From JAFGOG01 sp034429215 (GTDB taxonomy: Bacteria > Chloroflexota > Anaerolineae > JAAYZQ01): a DNA stretch of 64,000 nucleotides. The translations under genes were made by a program, and so were the position numbers. Shown in pieces: positions 42,401-49,264 of the stretch; the stretch's first letter is position 1; each line of letters begins with the position of its first letter. The notes under the pieces are model-generated. The model made no database searches and had not been told where the DNA came from. It saw only the letters and a program-made list of their open reading frames with translations. Location: positions 1-64,000 of the forward strand of contig DAOUGI010000044.1 in assembly GCA_034429215.1 (NCBI GenBank). Reading direction: 5' to 3'.

Positions 42401-45246
42401 AGCGCGTAGGCCAGGCCCAGGATCAGGCAGGCGCCGGCCGGCCACGTCTTGAACGCACCGGTCCACCGCTCTGCCCACAAGGCAGGGACGAACCCCCAGA
42501 CGACGGTGACAACGGCCAGCAGGTGGGCTACCCCATACAGAGCGGACAGGAAGCGGCGGGGCACCCCTTGCCGTCGCTCCAGCCACAGCCCGGCCAGCAC
42601 GTAAGCAGCCGGCACCAGGGCCAGGATGGGCGTCTGCTTGTGCCAGGGCACGCCCCAGAAATCGAGCAGGAGCAGCAGACCGGCCGGCAGAGCCAGCCCG
42701 CCGGGTATCAGCCACGTGCTGTGGCGCCAGGTGGCGGCCGAGGCGAAATAGAGCGCCGCCGCGGCCAGCAGCGTCACCGCCAACACCGGCTGGTTGTCGT
42801 AGATCAAGGCCACAACCGGCGCGGCCAGGCTGCAGCCATAGCCGACGGCGTACCAGGGGAGCGACCAACGGCGGTACAGCGCCGACCGCCGAAAGCCCGG
42901 CACGTGGGTCAGGTCGAAGCAGGCCCAGGCCAGGACCGCCAGCACGATGCCCAGCCAGGCGTCGAGGGGACGGAAGCGGGTGTAGACCAGGGCGGCAAAG
43001 AAGGGCAGCGGCACGGCGATGACCCAGTGCAGCGCCGTGTGGCGCACGGGACCCAGGCGGCTCAGCGGAGCCTCCAGGCCGGGGTGCTCGCCGGTGTGGT
43101 CCAGCCACAACAGCCAGGCCGCCAGCCCGATCCAGGCGCCCACGGCGTAAGTCAGCAGCGCCTCGTCGGCCAGCAGCAGCGGCGGCAGCATCGCCAGCGC
43201 GGCGATCGGCAGGGCCGCGGCAAATAGAGAGGCGGCATAGTCCGGCCTGGCCCGCAGGCGGACGGCGGCTATGACGTGCAGCAGGGCCAGCAGGCTCCAG
43301 CCAACCCCCAATTCGGCCGGCTCCAGGTGCCCGGCGGCCATGGCGAACGACGCCGACGACAGGGCCAGCAGGCTGGCGGCCGGCAGAAAGCGCGGCCGGT
43401 CCCAGGCCAGGATGGCTGCGGCCGCCCCGGCTGCCAGCACGGCGTGCGTCGCCGCCGCGGCCCACAGGTCGAACACACCCCACACGGCGGCAGCGGCCAT
43501 CAGCCCCAGCCCCCAAGCCGTGGCCGTATGGCTGTGCTCGCGCAGAATCGGATCGCCGCTGGGTTTCTCCTCGCCGGCGACTGTGCCGGCTTCCTCTTCA
43601 CCGGCCGAGCCGGACGTCTGGGCGAGGCTGTCGGCCTTGGTCACACCGGCCAGCGCGTATGCCTGCCGGCCGGCAAGCAGGTAAAGCGACCCCAGCACCG
43701 CCAATCCCAGGGCATACCACGGCGTCTCGATCCGCAGCGGCGCAAAGGCCAGGCGCAGGAGCAACAGGACGGCTATGGGCAGGATCGTGGCGGCAACGCG
43801 GCCCAGCCACGGGTCGCGGTTGAGGAGCGCCGCATAGGCGTACAGGATCGCCCCCACCATCCACGCCCCGGCCAATGAAATGTTGAGCTCGTAGCCTTGG
43901 TCGCCCGTGAGCCACCAGCCCAGGCCCACCACCAGGATCACCGCCGTGGTCACCAGCGCCGAGAAGCGAAAAGGCTTGGCGAGCAGCGACGTTCCCAGCC
44001 GGTAGGATAGGACCACCAACCCCAGCACCAGGACCGTCAGAGCCAGCAGGTCCCACTCTGGCGCGACGCCGAGCACCTTCAGAACCGCGCACAGCAGGCT
44101 GCCGGCCGTGGCCGCCACCACATAGCCAAAGAAGCTGGCCCGCAGGCGCAGCGCGGTAAAGATATAGATCGGCAGGCATACCGCCGAGGCCATCAGCCAC
44201 ACCCACGGCCATTGATCGGCCGGCAGTACGCCGCCGGCGACGAACACGGCGTAAAAGTCGAGCGGGACGAGCAGCGATCCGACGGCCGTGACCGCTATGC
44301 CGCTGGACCGCAGCTTCATCCGCACCCGCAGGAACCAGCCGGCAAAGTAGAAGGACAGGGTAAAGAGGATGATAAACCCCAACTGCACCGCCTCCGGCAG
44401 AGCCTCCCAGTTGGTGGCGACGTAGGTGGTGGCCGAAGCCACCAGCAGAAACGCCCCCAGGAACAGGACGACGTTCAGCGTCCGCTCCGACAGCAGCGTC
44501 TGCCAGATCCGCTCCCAGGTGAGCGGCGGCCGCGGCGGCTTGGGCAGGCGGGCGACCACTGGCGGCGCGGCCGCGGCCTCTGCCGCCTGCACAATAACAG
44601 CCTCTTCTGCTTTGGCTGCGACAACCGGCGCCGGTGCGGGGGTAGGCGCCGGCTCGGCAGGGCTGGGGCGCAGGCCCAGCCCGATCCCCAGGTTGCGTTG
44701 CCTGTCCAGCAGCTCCTCCAAAGCGAGGCGATACTTGCTGGCCGGGAAACGGGATTGAAGGCCGTTGAGTATCTCGATCATATAGCCGACCAGCGCCAGA
44801 CGCTCGGCCGGGCTGTCAAAGGCCGGGGTCTCTTCTGTCGGCGCGTCGGCCAGGCGCCGGCGCAGGGGCTCGGCCTCAACAGCGGCGTTGGCGCGCAGGT
44901 GGCCGGCGACCCGATCGGTGAGGCAGCGCCTGGCCTGCCAGCCGTCGACGTGAGCCTGGAGCTGTTCGAGGCGATAAAGCTGCCAGCGAAGCTTGTGCGC
45001 CTCTTCCGCACTGGGAGGGGGCGGCCGCAGGCCCAGGCTGACCTCCAGCTCTTTGCGGCGGCGCCGGTAGCGGTCTTGGACCCCGCCGAGGGCGGTTGGC
45101 TCAAGCCCGGTCCAGCTCTCTATCTCGCCAAGCAGATAGGCGATGTGGGCCAGCTCTTCTACCTGGGCCGCTGGGCCGGCAAACCCACACCGGCTGCAGG
45201 CCGTGTCAGGGTCGAACCCTGCTTGATCGCATCGTGGACACCTCAT
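39406..45246 (-). CDS. Giant zinc-ribbon, multi-TM membrane protein (DUF2157-like)
   Basis: A 1946-residue protein. It begins with a zinc ribbon (CPRCDQ, then CSRCGFAG), followed by about 190 residues of charged helices (LRWQLYRLEQLQAHVDGW in part), an Ala/Pro-rich linker near 195-240 and then some 1650 residues made almost wholly of hydrophobic helices, probably more than 50. The repeating pattern of paired helices with WLGVAAAYAL-like segments resembles DUF2157 or DUF4401 families expanded by duplication. Function is unknown; a transport or scaffold role is possible. A promoter lies 85 bp upstream, and a PrsW gene follows at once. Confidence 0.8.
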   Translation of the reverse strand: MRCPRCDQAGFDPDTACSRCGFAGPAAQVEELAHIAYLLGEIESWTGLEPTALGGVQDRYRRRRKELEVSLGLRPPPPSAEEAHKLRWQLYRLEQLQAHVDGWQARRCLTDRVAGHLRANAAVEAEPLRRRLADAPTEETPAFDSPAERLALVGYMIEILNGLQSRFPASKYRLALEELLDRQRNLGIGLGLRPSPAEPAPTPAPAPVVAAKAEEAVIVQAAEAAAAPPVVARLPKPPRPPLTWERIWQTLLSERTLNVVLFLGAFLLVASATTYVATNWEALPEAVQLGFIILFTLSFYFAGWFLRVRMKLRSSGIAVTAVGSLLVPLDFYAVFVAGGVLPADQWPWVWLMASAVCLPIYIFTALRLRASFFGYVVAATAGSLLCAVLKVLGVAPEWDLLALTVLVLGLVVLSYRLGTSLLAKPFRFSALVTTAVILVVGLGWWLTGDQGYELNISLAGAWMVGAILYAYAALLNRDPWLGRVAATILPIAVLLLLRLAFAPLRIETPWYALGLAVLGSLYLLAGRQAYALAGVTKADSLAQTSGSAGEEEAGTVAGEEKPSGDPILREHSHTATAWGLGLMAAAAVWGVFDLWAAAATHAVLAAGAAAAILAWDRPRFLPAASLLALSSASFAMAAGHLEPAELGVGWSLLALLHVIAAVRLRARPDYAASLFAAALPIAALAMLPPLLLADEALLTYAVGAWIGLAAWLLWLDHTGEHPGLEAPLSRLGPVRHTALHWVIAVPLPFFAALVYTRFRPLDAWLGIVLAVLAWACFDLTHVPGFRRSALYRRWSLPWYAVGYGCSLAAPVVALIYDNQPVLAVTLLAAAALYFASAATWRHSTWLIPGGLALPAGLLLLLDFWGVPWHKQTPILALVPAAYVLAGLWLERRQGVPRRFLSALYGVAHLLAVVTVVWGFVPALWAERWTGAFKTWPAGACLILGLAYALLAWFHEQEVWGHVAAWLGVTAAGLAAWAYSGEHGSSALKVALVAVAYVLAERGLAAGALRGRSSLVKRAWPLYRRPLLVAGWAVSGMAIVLALGRNIWLLGGGLGRERWAIAALLTIAALYAASAWLFRRRLFLWLAGGLVIVPWTLLTAWGWFLWTPPESLRDYALPWTVLACIELLIGLALTFVTGRTQPKQDYGFPLRVWSNLLLPPALLWGVADSTISALTWGLGLAFYVLSAVADRRRGLAGWRAARFLYPAVAVLPVWAVHLLRYATPQSPYESYGLLLLALALPLLAVGRRLRRINEADALPLYLGAYGAATIGTLLVGHQQPLLAAALCFDALLCILSARLFREPMWIYPAAALAGGALLIALAESAVPQERRGWGLIALGAAYVAIAWLLRRLKQPAYAAPLLVAAFVAITLGLSGSSVDNVGAFWGYLAAAAIYAAVAAWLRQPLLLTPAAALLAVPYGVALTWLKVDPADYGLALFLGVAAALAAAHLLDWRLGRSPAIFPSWHPRTWQPASWLEWWAGPAYAWGYVGALVAAGLSWGDPTRLAIALALAAAAFLHATWRFRRRIALLLAGALAQGAALAAIDAAGWLGDPSWAALAFLPVTIVTAALALAVEHLRREGQPLSRTWWAGWSRPLYLLLAIDLLAGQTAALIHSEPGAVVTAAHALLLAALATVWAQPLLPFAAGGLGVVALFQTLAWAGAKPTDQPVGLALLGLGYGLLGYGLWGATGLARAEGLQRRARVWIRPLEWMGLGLCTLALLTAFRIGLDVTELLVSTIFGGPLTVVDYAPQVRMVMWVLALSGLLYLATAFVRRRRLLGYAAVALLLAAWSLWWRFFVDMAQFQWYAIPAGLYLLAVGWLEWRAGNKALSRWVDRAGILVWLGSAWGQSLPGVADRSWPFALIMGVEALLLVWWGSARRQRQFLYIGLVGVLVDAVTQSIEPLLTANRWIVFGIVGLLLVGVAVLIELQLDKIRKLSAEVRARLEEWE

Positions 45247-45330
45247 GATTGCTTCCTCCTTGCAAGAGGCTCACGCGTTGTGCCGGTCGTGCAGTTCAGC
45301 CGTGCTATTTGCGGGAGAGTTGCAGCTCCA

Positions 45331-45359
45331 ATCATAGCACACTCCAATTCTGTTGTCAA
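45331..45359 (-). promoter_or_regulatory. Promoter of the giant membrane protein gene
   Basis: On the minus strand TTGACA (45359-45354) and TATGAT (45336-45331) with a 17-base spacer, about 85 bases before the start codon; GGAGGAAG precedes that ATG. Confidence 0.7.
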
Positions 45360-45455
45360 CCACCTACGCACTCCCTTTAGAAAGGCCGGTTGGTCACCAC
45401 CGACAAGGCCGGCACCAGGCTTGGGTTTATCCTTGGCCGGGGCAACCAGGGCCCG

Positions 45456-45833
45456 TCAACGCTCGGATTGCGGCAGCCGGCAACGCCTTACAGTGGAGTA
45501 GAGCTTGACGCCGTACACCGCCATCAGGATCGGCGCCACCGCCCAGATCGATCCTGCGGCGAGCGGCAGACTCGTGACAATCCTAGGGTTGAAGAACCCG
45601 GGCTCTGACCAGTTGAGCCACCAATACATCCTGTCGGTCGTGTAAGAACAGCTCGGCGAGAAGATGGGCCAGCGCAACAACTGGTTGGAGAAATAATAGT
45701 CGAGGATCACCCATTCGAGGCGGAAAAGACTGATGATGGTACGGACGAGCGTGGCGGCATTGGCCCAGGTCCGCAGTTTCTCGTCGGCTAGTTTTGTGGA
45801 TACGATTGCCTGAGCATACGATCTGACAGCCAT
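45456..45833 (-). pseudogene. CDP-alcohol phosphatidyltransferase paralogue lacking its catalytic middle
   Basis: This 125-residue frame matches the 201-residue protein at 48428-49033 along both ends (start MAVRSYAQAIVS and MAVRTYDQPIVS; end LYSTVRRCRLPQSER and LYSAVKLHRLPPPER) but jumps from residue 37 of that protein to about residue 113. The missing 75 residues carry the whole CDP-OH-P motif, so it cannot be an active transferase. The deletion is in frame, and the leader DNA upstream is also shared with the intact copy. It may be a relic of a duplication or a kept membrane-binding stub. Confidence 0.75.
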
Positions 45834-45865
45834 TTCTTCCTTCTCCTTGGTACCAAATCTACAAC

Positions 45866-45908
45866 AGATCGGATCTTGCGACGATGGTTGCTCTTACTAT
45901 CCCGATCT
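45866..45908 (-). repeat. Conserved inverted-repeat leader element, copy 1
   Basis: AGATCGG and CCGATCT arms enclose a spacer that contains TTGCGACGATGGTTGC. The 43-bp block recurs before the intact paralogue at 49065-49108 with only one substitution and one inserted base, although the protein ends have diverged much further. It lies 33 bp upstream of the truncated gene. Confidence 0.7.
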
Positions 45909-46005
45909 TACGGCATCTGAACTGCCAAAACAAGGTATGGAACCGCCAAAAAGCGCCAACCTGGAGGCATTGCGGGCGTTACCGGGGGAAGCAAAATGCG
46001 CAGAT

Positions 46006-48396
46006 CTAAATCGCCAGCCGCAATAGAGCCCCGTCCATCAGCGTCTCTACCTCCTGTCGCAACAGGTGCACCTCCCCGGCTGCTCCAGTCTCACCAGGCT
46101 GCCGGCTCTGCATCTTGGTGAAAGCCAGTTTGGCGCAGAACCGGAATGCGAGTCGTAGTTGCACCAGGCTGTGCAACCCACCCCGCCGCAACGCCCACCA
46201 CTCTGCCAGCCAGCAGCCGCCAGGCGTCGTCAACCAGTGGAAGAGGGTATCTGGCACCTCGCCGGCCAGCTCGACCGCCAGGCAGCGCCGCCGCTGGTGC
46301 AGCGACCAGACCATCACTGCCACAATGACCAGCAGCCCGGCCCAGGTCACGGCTATCGTCTGTAGGCTCCAGCCCGTTGTACTGTCGATAGCCAGGTTGT
46401 GGAAAGCGCGGGTGGCGACAGCCAGCACGAATGCTGCCAGGGGAACTGCCCAGTGCTGCCAGCGCTGTGGTGCCAGTCTGGCATATCCCAATCCGGCGCC
46501 CAGGATCGCCGCGTAGAGAGCCTGATTAAGGCCGTACAGCACGCCATCGATAAAGACCGTGTATCCAAGACCGGCGAACCCATATTGCAGGAAGGCCCCC
46601 AGGTAGCTCAGGGTGTTTGCAGTCATGGCAAAGCCAAAGCCGACCACGGCGCCGTAGATGATGCCATCCAGCGTTTCGTCGATCTCGCGCCGGTAGCGCC
46701 AGGCGATAAGCAGGACCGCTGCTCCGGTGAGCGTTTGCTCGATCAACGGCGCAACCAACCCGGTGCTCACCATCTCGGTGATCCTTGGCTCCAACAGGCC
46801 GTCGGGCAGTTGGAAAAAGACCCGCACGACTAAAGCAACCAGCAGCGCTGGCACAGCCCCCCACAAAAAGGCCGCCCCCAGCAACCGTACCGGTTCCCTT
46901 TTGTATTGGTTGACCCAACGCAACAGCCCGGTGTAGAGCAAGACAGGCAGCAGCCCTGCCAACAGGCTCAGGGCCACTCCCCGGAGCAGGTCGGCGGCCG
47001 GTAAGAGTCCGCTCGTCCATATCACATCGGGTGCATCCCAGGTAACTGCTGTGGTTCCTGTTGCGGTGGGCTGGAACCTGTGAGGGACCCCGGCGACCAT
47101 CAGCACTGGCGGCTCATCTGCCCGCAGGGCAAGCGTGGCGCGTCCCTCGGCGCCCAGCGGCGCGTTGTCAAAGCGATAGCGGATCACTTGAGAGGTTCCT
47201 GCGTCGGGCCAGGTGGCAATGATGTCGCAAAGCTGGCCTGGCCTGGCCTCGATGTCGGCCAGGATGGCTGCGCCGGGGGTGGGATCGGCGTGAAGGAGCG
47301 CCAGGCCATCCCCCGTTTCGTCCAACGGCAGCCGGTCCATCCCGGCGGCGCGGAGTGTGACCCGGGCGCTGTCGCCTGCATGGCCGATCACCTCCACCCG
47401 CAGCCGGTTGGCGTACCAGGTGTCGGTATCCAGTGGTTGTGCCATCCCCCAGGCGTGGGGCAGTTCCCACTGGTCGCCCTTGTCCGCCGGACCGAGCGGG
47501 CCACCGAAATCGCGCTGCGGTGCACCTTCACCCCAATGACCGCAGAAGAGCAACCACTCGAATCCTGCCCACTGGATAGGATCTGTCTTGATCTCGTCTC
47601 GGCCTGGTATCAGGGCAATGTCCGGAACGGTTCGCCCGATGGTGCCCGTGCGGTCCGCAATCTCCACGCGGGTGTTCCCAATAGTCATACCGTTTAGGTA
47701 GACTTCGTTACCCCAAAAGTAGTTGGCATGGGAGCCCAGCGCGACATAGACCGCCGGATGTGTGCCCCCTTCGATCTGGGCCGTGCTCCAAGAGCGCCGC
47801 GTGCCGCCGTGGTGTTGGGTCAGCACAATCCACTCTGGCTCGCTTGCAGCGCTCAGCACCACCTGAACCATCTCCCAATCCCCTTCGTGCTTGTTAAAGG
47901 CGTCGTTGTACCAGTAAAACAGCCAATACTGGATGGTGATGTGGTGTGGATCTTCATCCCGCACGATGTGGGCATAGGCGACCGTAGATGGGCCGCCGGC
48001 TTCTGGACTGAGCTTTGATTGGTAAAAGGTGCGATGGGCGGAGTAGTTTTTATAGTCGGAAGGGATCTCGTCGCCCAGCCAGGCATCGAGGTTGTAGCTG
48101 CTGTCAGCATAGTGTGACAGGTCAGAGGCGGTGACGTGGCGCAACAGATTGGCGTCGGGCCAGAAGGAACGCACCTGCTGCAATCTGGCCGTGGTCAGCA
48201 TCACCTCTACCGGTTGTGGGCGGAACAGCTCGTCGGGATGGAAGTAGAGCACGGGAGCGTACGCCTCGGCCAGGTCCTGATCTTGGGCCCAAGGCCCGGC
48301 GTCGGCGATGGCCGCGTGTGCCGGCCACACCAAACTTGCCAGTGTCAGAGTCAGCAGGGTCACAACCGATATCTTGAGCCGGGAATCGATTGTCAT
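46006..48396 (-). CDS. Vps62-like domain fused to a PrsW-like membrane domain lacking catalytic residues
   Basis: A 796-residue protein with a signal peptide (ISVVTLLTLTLASLVWPAHA). Residues about 40-290 match the Vps62-related domain: YAPVLYFHPDELFRPQPV, YWYNDAFNKHEGDWEMVQV and YVALGSHANYFWG. A beta-rich stretch follows, then a membrane domain (about 480-720) that looks like PrsW in layout: PLIEQTLTG, GFGFAMTANTLSY, LNQALYAAILGAG and TRAFHNLA. Compared with the intact PrsW at 38148, only the first Glu and the last His remain, so it is probably not a protease. The ATG at 48396 has GGAGGG upstream. It sits between two CDP-alcohol phosphatidyltransferase copies. Confidence 0.8.
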   Translation of the reverse strand: MTIDSRLKISVVTLLTLTLASLVWPAHAAIADAGPWAQDQDLAEAYAPVLYFHPDELFRPQPVEVMLTTARLQQVRSFWPDANLLRHVTASDLSHYADSSYNLDAWLGDEIPSDYKNYSAHRTFYQSKLSPEAGGPSTVAYAHIVRDEDPHHITIQYWLFYWYNDAFNKHEGDWEMVQVVLSAASEPEWIVLTQHHGGTRRSWSTAQIEGGTHPAVYVALGSHANYFWGNEVYLNGMTIGNTRVEIADRTGTIGRTVPDIALIPGRDEIKTDPIQWAGFEWLLFCGHWGEGAPQRDFGGPLGPADKGDQWELPHAWGMAQPLDTDTWYANRLRVEVIGHAGDSARVTLRAAGMDRLPLDETGDGLALLHADPTPGAAILADIEARPGQLCDIIATWPDAGTSQVIRYRFDNAPLGAEGRATLALRADEPPVLMVAGVPHRFQPTATGTTAVTWDAPDVIWTSGLLPAADLLRGVALSLLAGLLPVLLYTGLLRWVNQYKREPVRLLGAAFLWGAVPALLVALVVRVFFQLPDGLLEPRITEMVSTGLVAPLIEQTLTGAAVLLIAWRYRREIDETLDGIIYGAVVGFGFAMTANTLSYLGAFLQYGFAGLGYTVFIDGVLYGLNQALYAAILGAGLGYARLAPQRWQHWAVPLAAFVLAVATRAFHNLAIDSTTGWSLQTIAVTWAGLLVIVAVMVWSLHQRRRCLAVELAGEVPDTLFHWLTTPGGCWLAEWWALRRGGLHSLVQLRLAFRFCAKLAFTKMQSRQPGETGAAGEVHLLRQEVETLMDGALLRLAI

Positions 48397-48427
48397 CTCG
48401 AACCCTCCTTGCCTCAAATGGGCCGTG

Positions 48428-49033
48428 TTACCGCTCAGGCGGCGGCAAACGGTGAAGCTTGACAGCCGAGTAGAGCTTGATGCCGTACAGGGCGATCAGG
48501 ATTGGCACCGCCGGCCAGATCGACCCGGTGCCGAGCAGCAGGATGGTGACCATCCCGGAATTGAAGAACTTGGCAGGCTGGGACCAGTTGAGCCGCCAGA
48601 TCGTCCTATCGACCAGGTAAAAATAGTTCGGCGAGAGGATGGGCCAGCGCAAGAACTGGTTGGAGAGGTAGTGGTCGAGGATCATGAATTCGAGCAGGAA
48701 CGCCGCGATCGCGATGGTCAATTCGGGATGCATGACCTGGTAGTTCAGGTAGAAAAAGGCGACCAGGAAGCGGTCGGACAGGATGTCGAACTGGGCGCCG
48801 AATCGCGTTTCCTGGTGGAGCGACCGGGCCAGCCGACCGTCGAGGACGTCCAGGCTCCAGTACACGGCCAGGCCGGCCAGGTTCCAGAGCAGACTGTGCT
48901 CGAGGGCGGCAATGGAAAACAGGGCCAGGCCCACGACAGTGCGGATCAGTGTGACGGCATTTGCCCAGGTCCGCAGATTTTCACCGGCAAGGTTGGGGGA
49001 CACTATCGGTTGATCGTACGTTCTGACAGCCAT
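48428..49033 (-). CDS. CDP-alcohol phosphatidyltransferase family protein
   Basis: A 201-residue membrane enzyme. The family signature DGx2ARx8Gx3Dx3D is present as VLDGRLARSLHQETRFG then AQFDILSD (about 62-88). Several helices surround it. It should join an alcohol such as glycerol phosphate or inositol phosphate to CDP-diacylglycerol in phospholipid synthesis; the acceptor cannot be told. The Vps62/PrsW-like gene follows 31 bp downstream, suggesting a common role at the membrane. The upstream leader holds a 44-bp element shared with the truncated paralogue. Confidence 0.88.
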   Translation of the reverse strand: MAVRTYDQPIVSPNLAGENLRTWANAVTLIRTVVGLALFSIAALEHSLLWNLAGLAVYWSLDVLDGRLARSLHQETRFGAQFDILSDRFLVAFFYLNYQVMHPELTIAIAAFLLEFMILDHYLSNQFLRWPILSPNYFYLVDRTIWRLNWSQPAKFFNSGMVTILLLGTGSIWPAVPILIALYGIKLYSAVKLHRLPPPER

Positions 49034-49064
49034 TTCTTCCTCCTTTTTGGTTCTAGACCTGCAA

Positions 49065-49108
49065 AAGATCGGATCTTGCTACGATGGTTGCCTTACTATC
49101 CCGATCTT
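49065..49108 (-). repeat. Conserved inverted-repeat leader element, copy 2
   Basis: AAGATCGG (49065-49072) and CCGATCTT (49101-49108) are perfect inverted arms around a 28-base spacer. It is nearly identical to 45866-45908 and lies 32 bp before the start of the intact gene. It could be an operator or an RNA structure. CTGCCAAAACAAG, just upstream on the minus strand, is also shared by the two leaders. Confidence 0.7.
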
Positions 49109-49192
49109 AAGGGTTCTGATCTGCCAAAACAAGAGAAAAAACTGTCAAAATGTGTCAATCTCGGGGTTTTGCCGGATGCAGCCGGGGAGGGG

Positions 49193-49223
49193 AAAACAAA
49201 AAGCGCGGAGCTTAGCTCCGCGC
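49193..49223 (-). terminator. Rho-independent terminator of the 7TM-GAF-HTH gene
   Basis: On the minus strand GCGCGGAGC and GCTCCGCGC form a 9-bp stem with a 3-base loop, followed by TTTTTGTTTT. It lies 41 bp after the stop codon of the gene at 49265. Confidence 0.88.
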
Positions 49224-49264
49224 ACCTGCCGGATGTGGCAGTCTGGCCTGCTGCTAGCAGACAC

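Noticed and set aside
44212..45501. 429-codon plus-strand frame opposite the start of the giant membrane protein
   Set aside because: Antisense shadow; it also crosses the promoter of the giant gene.
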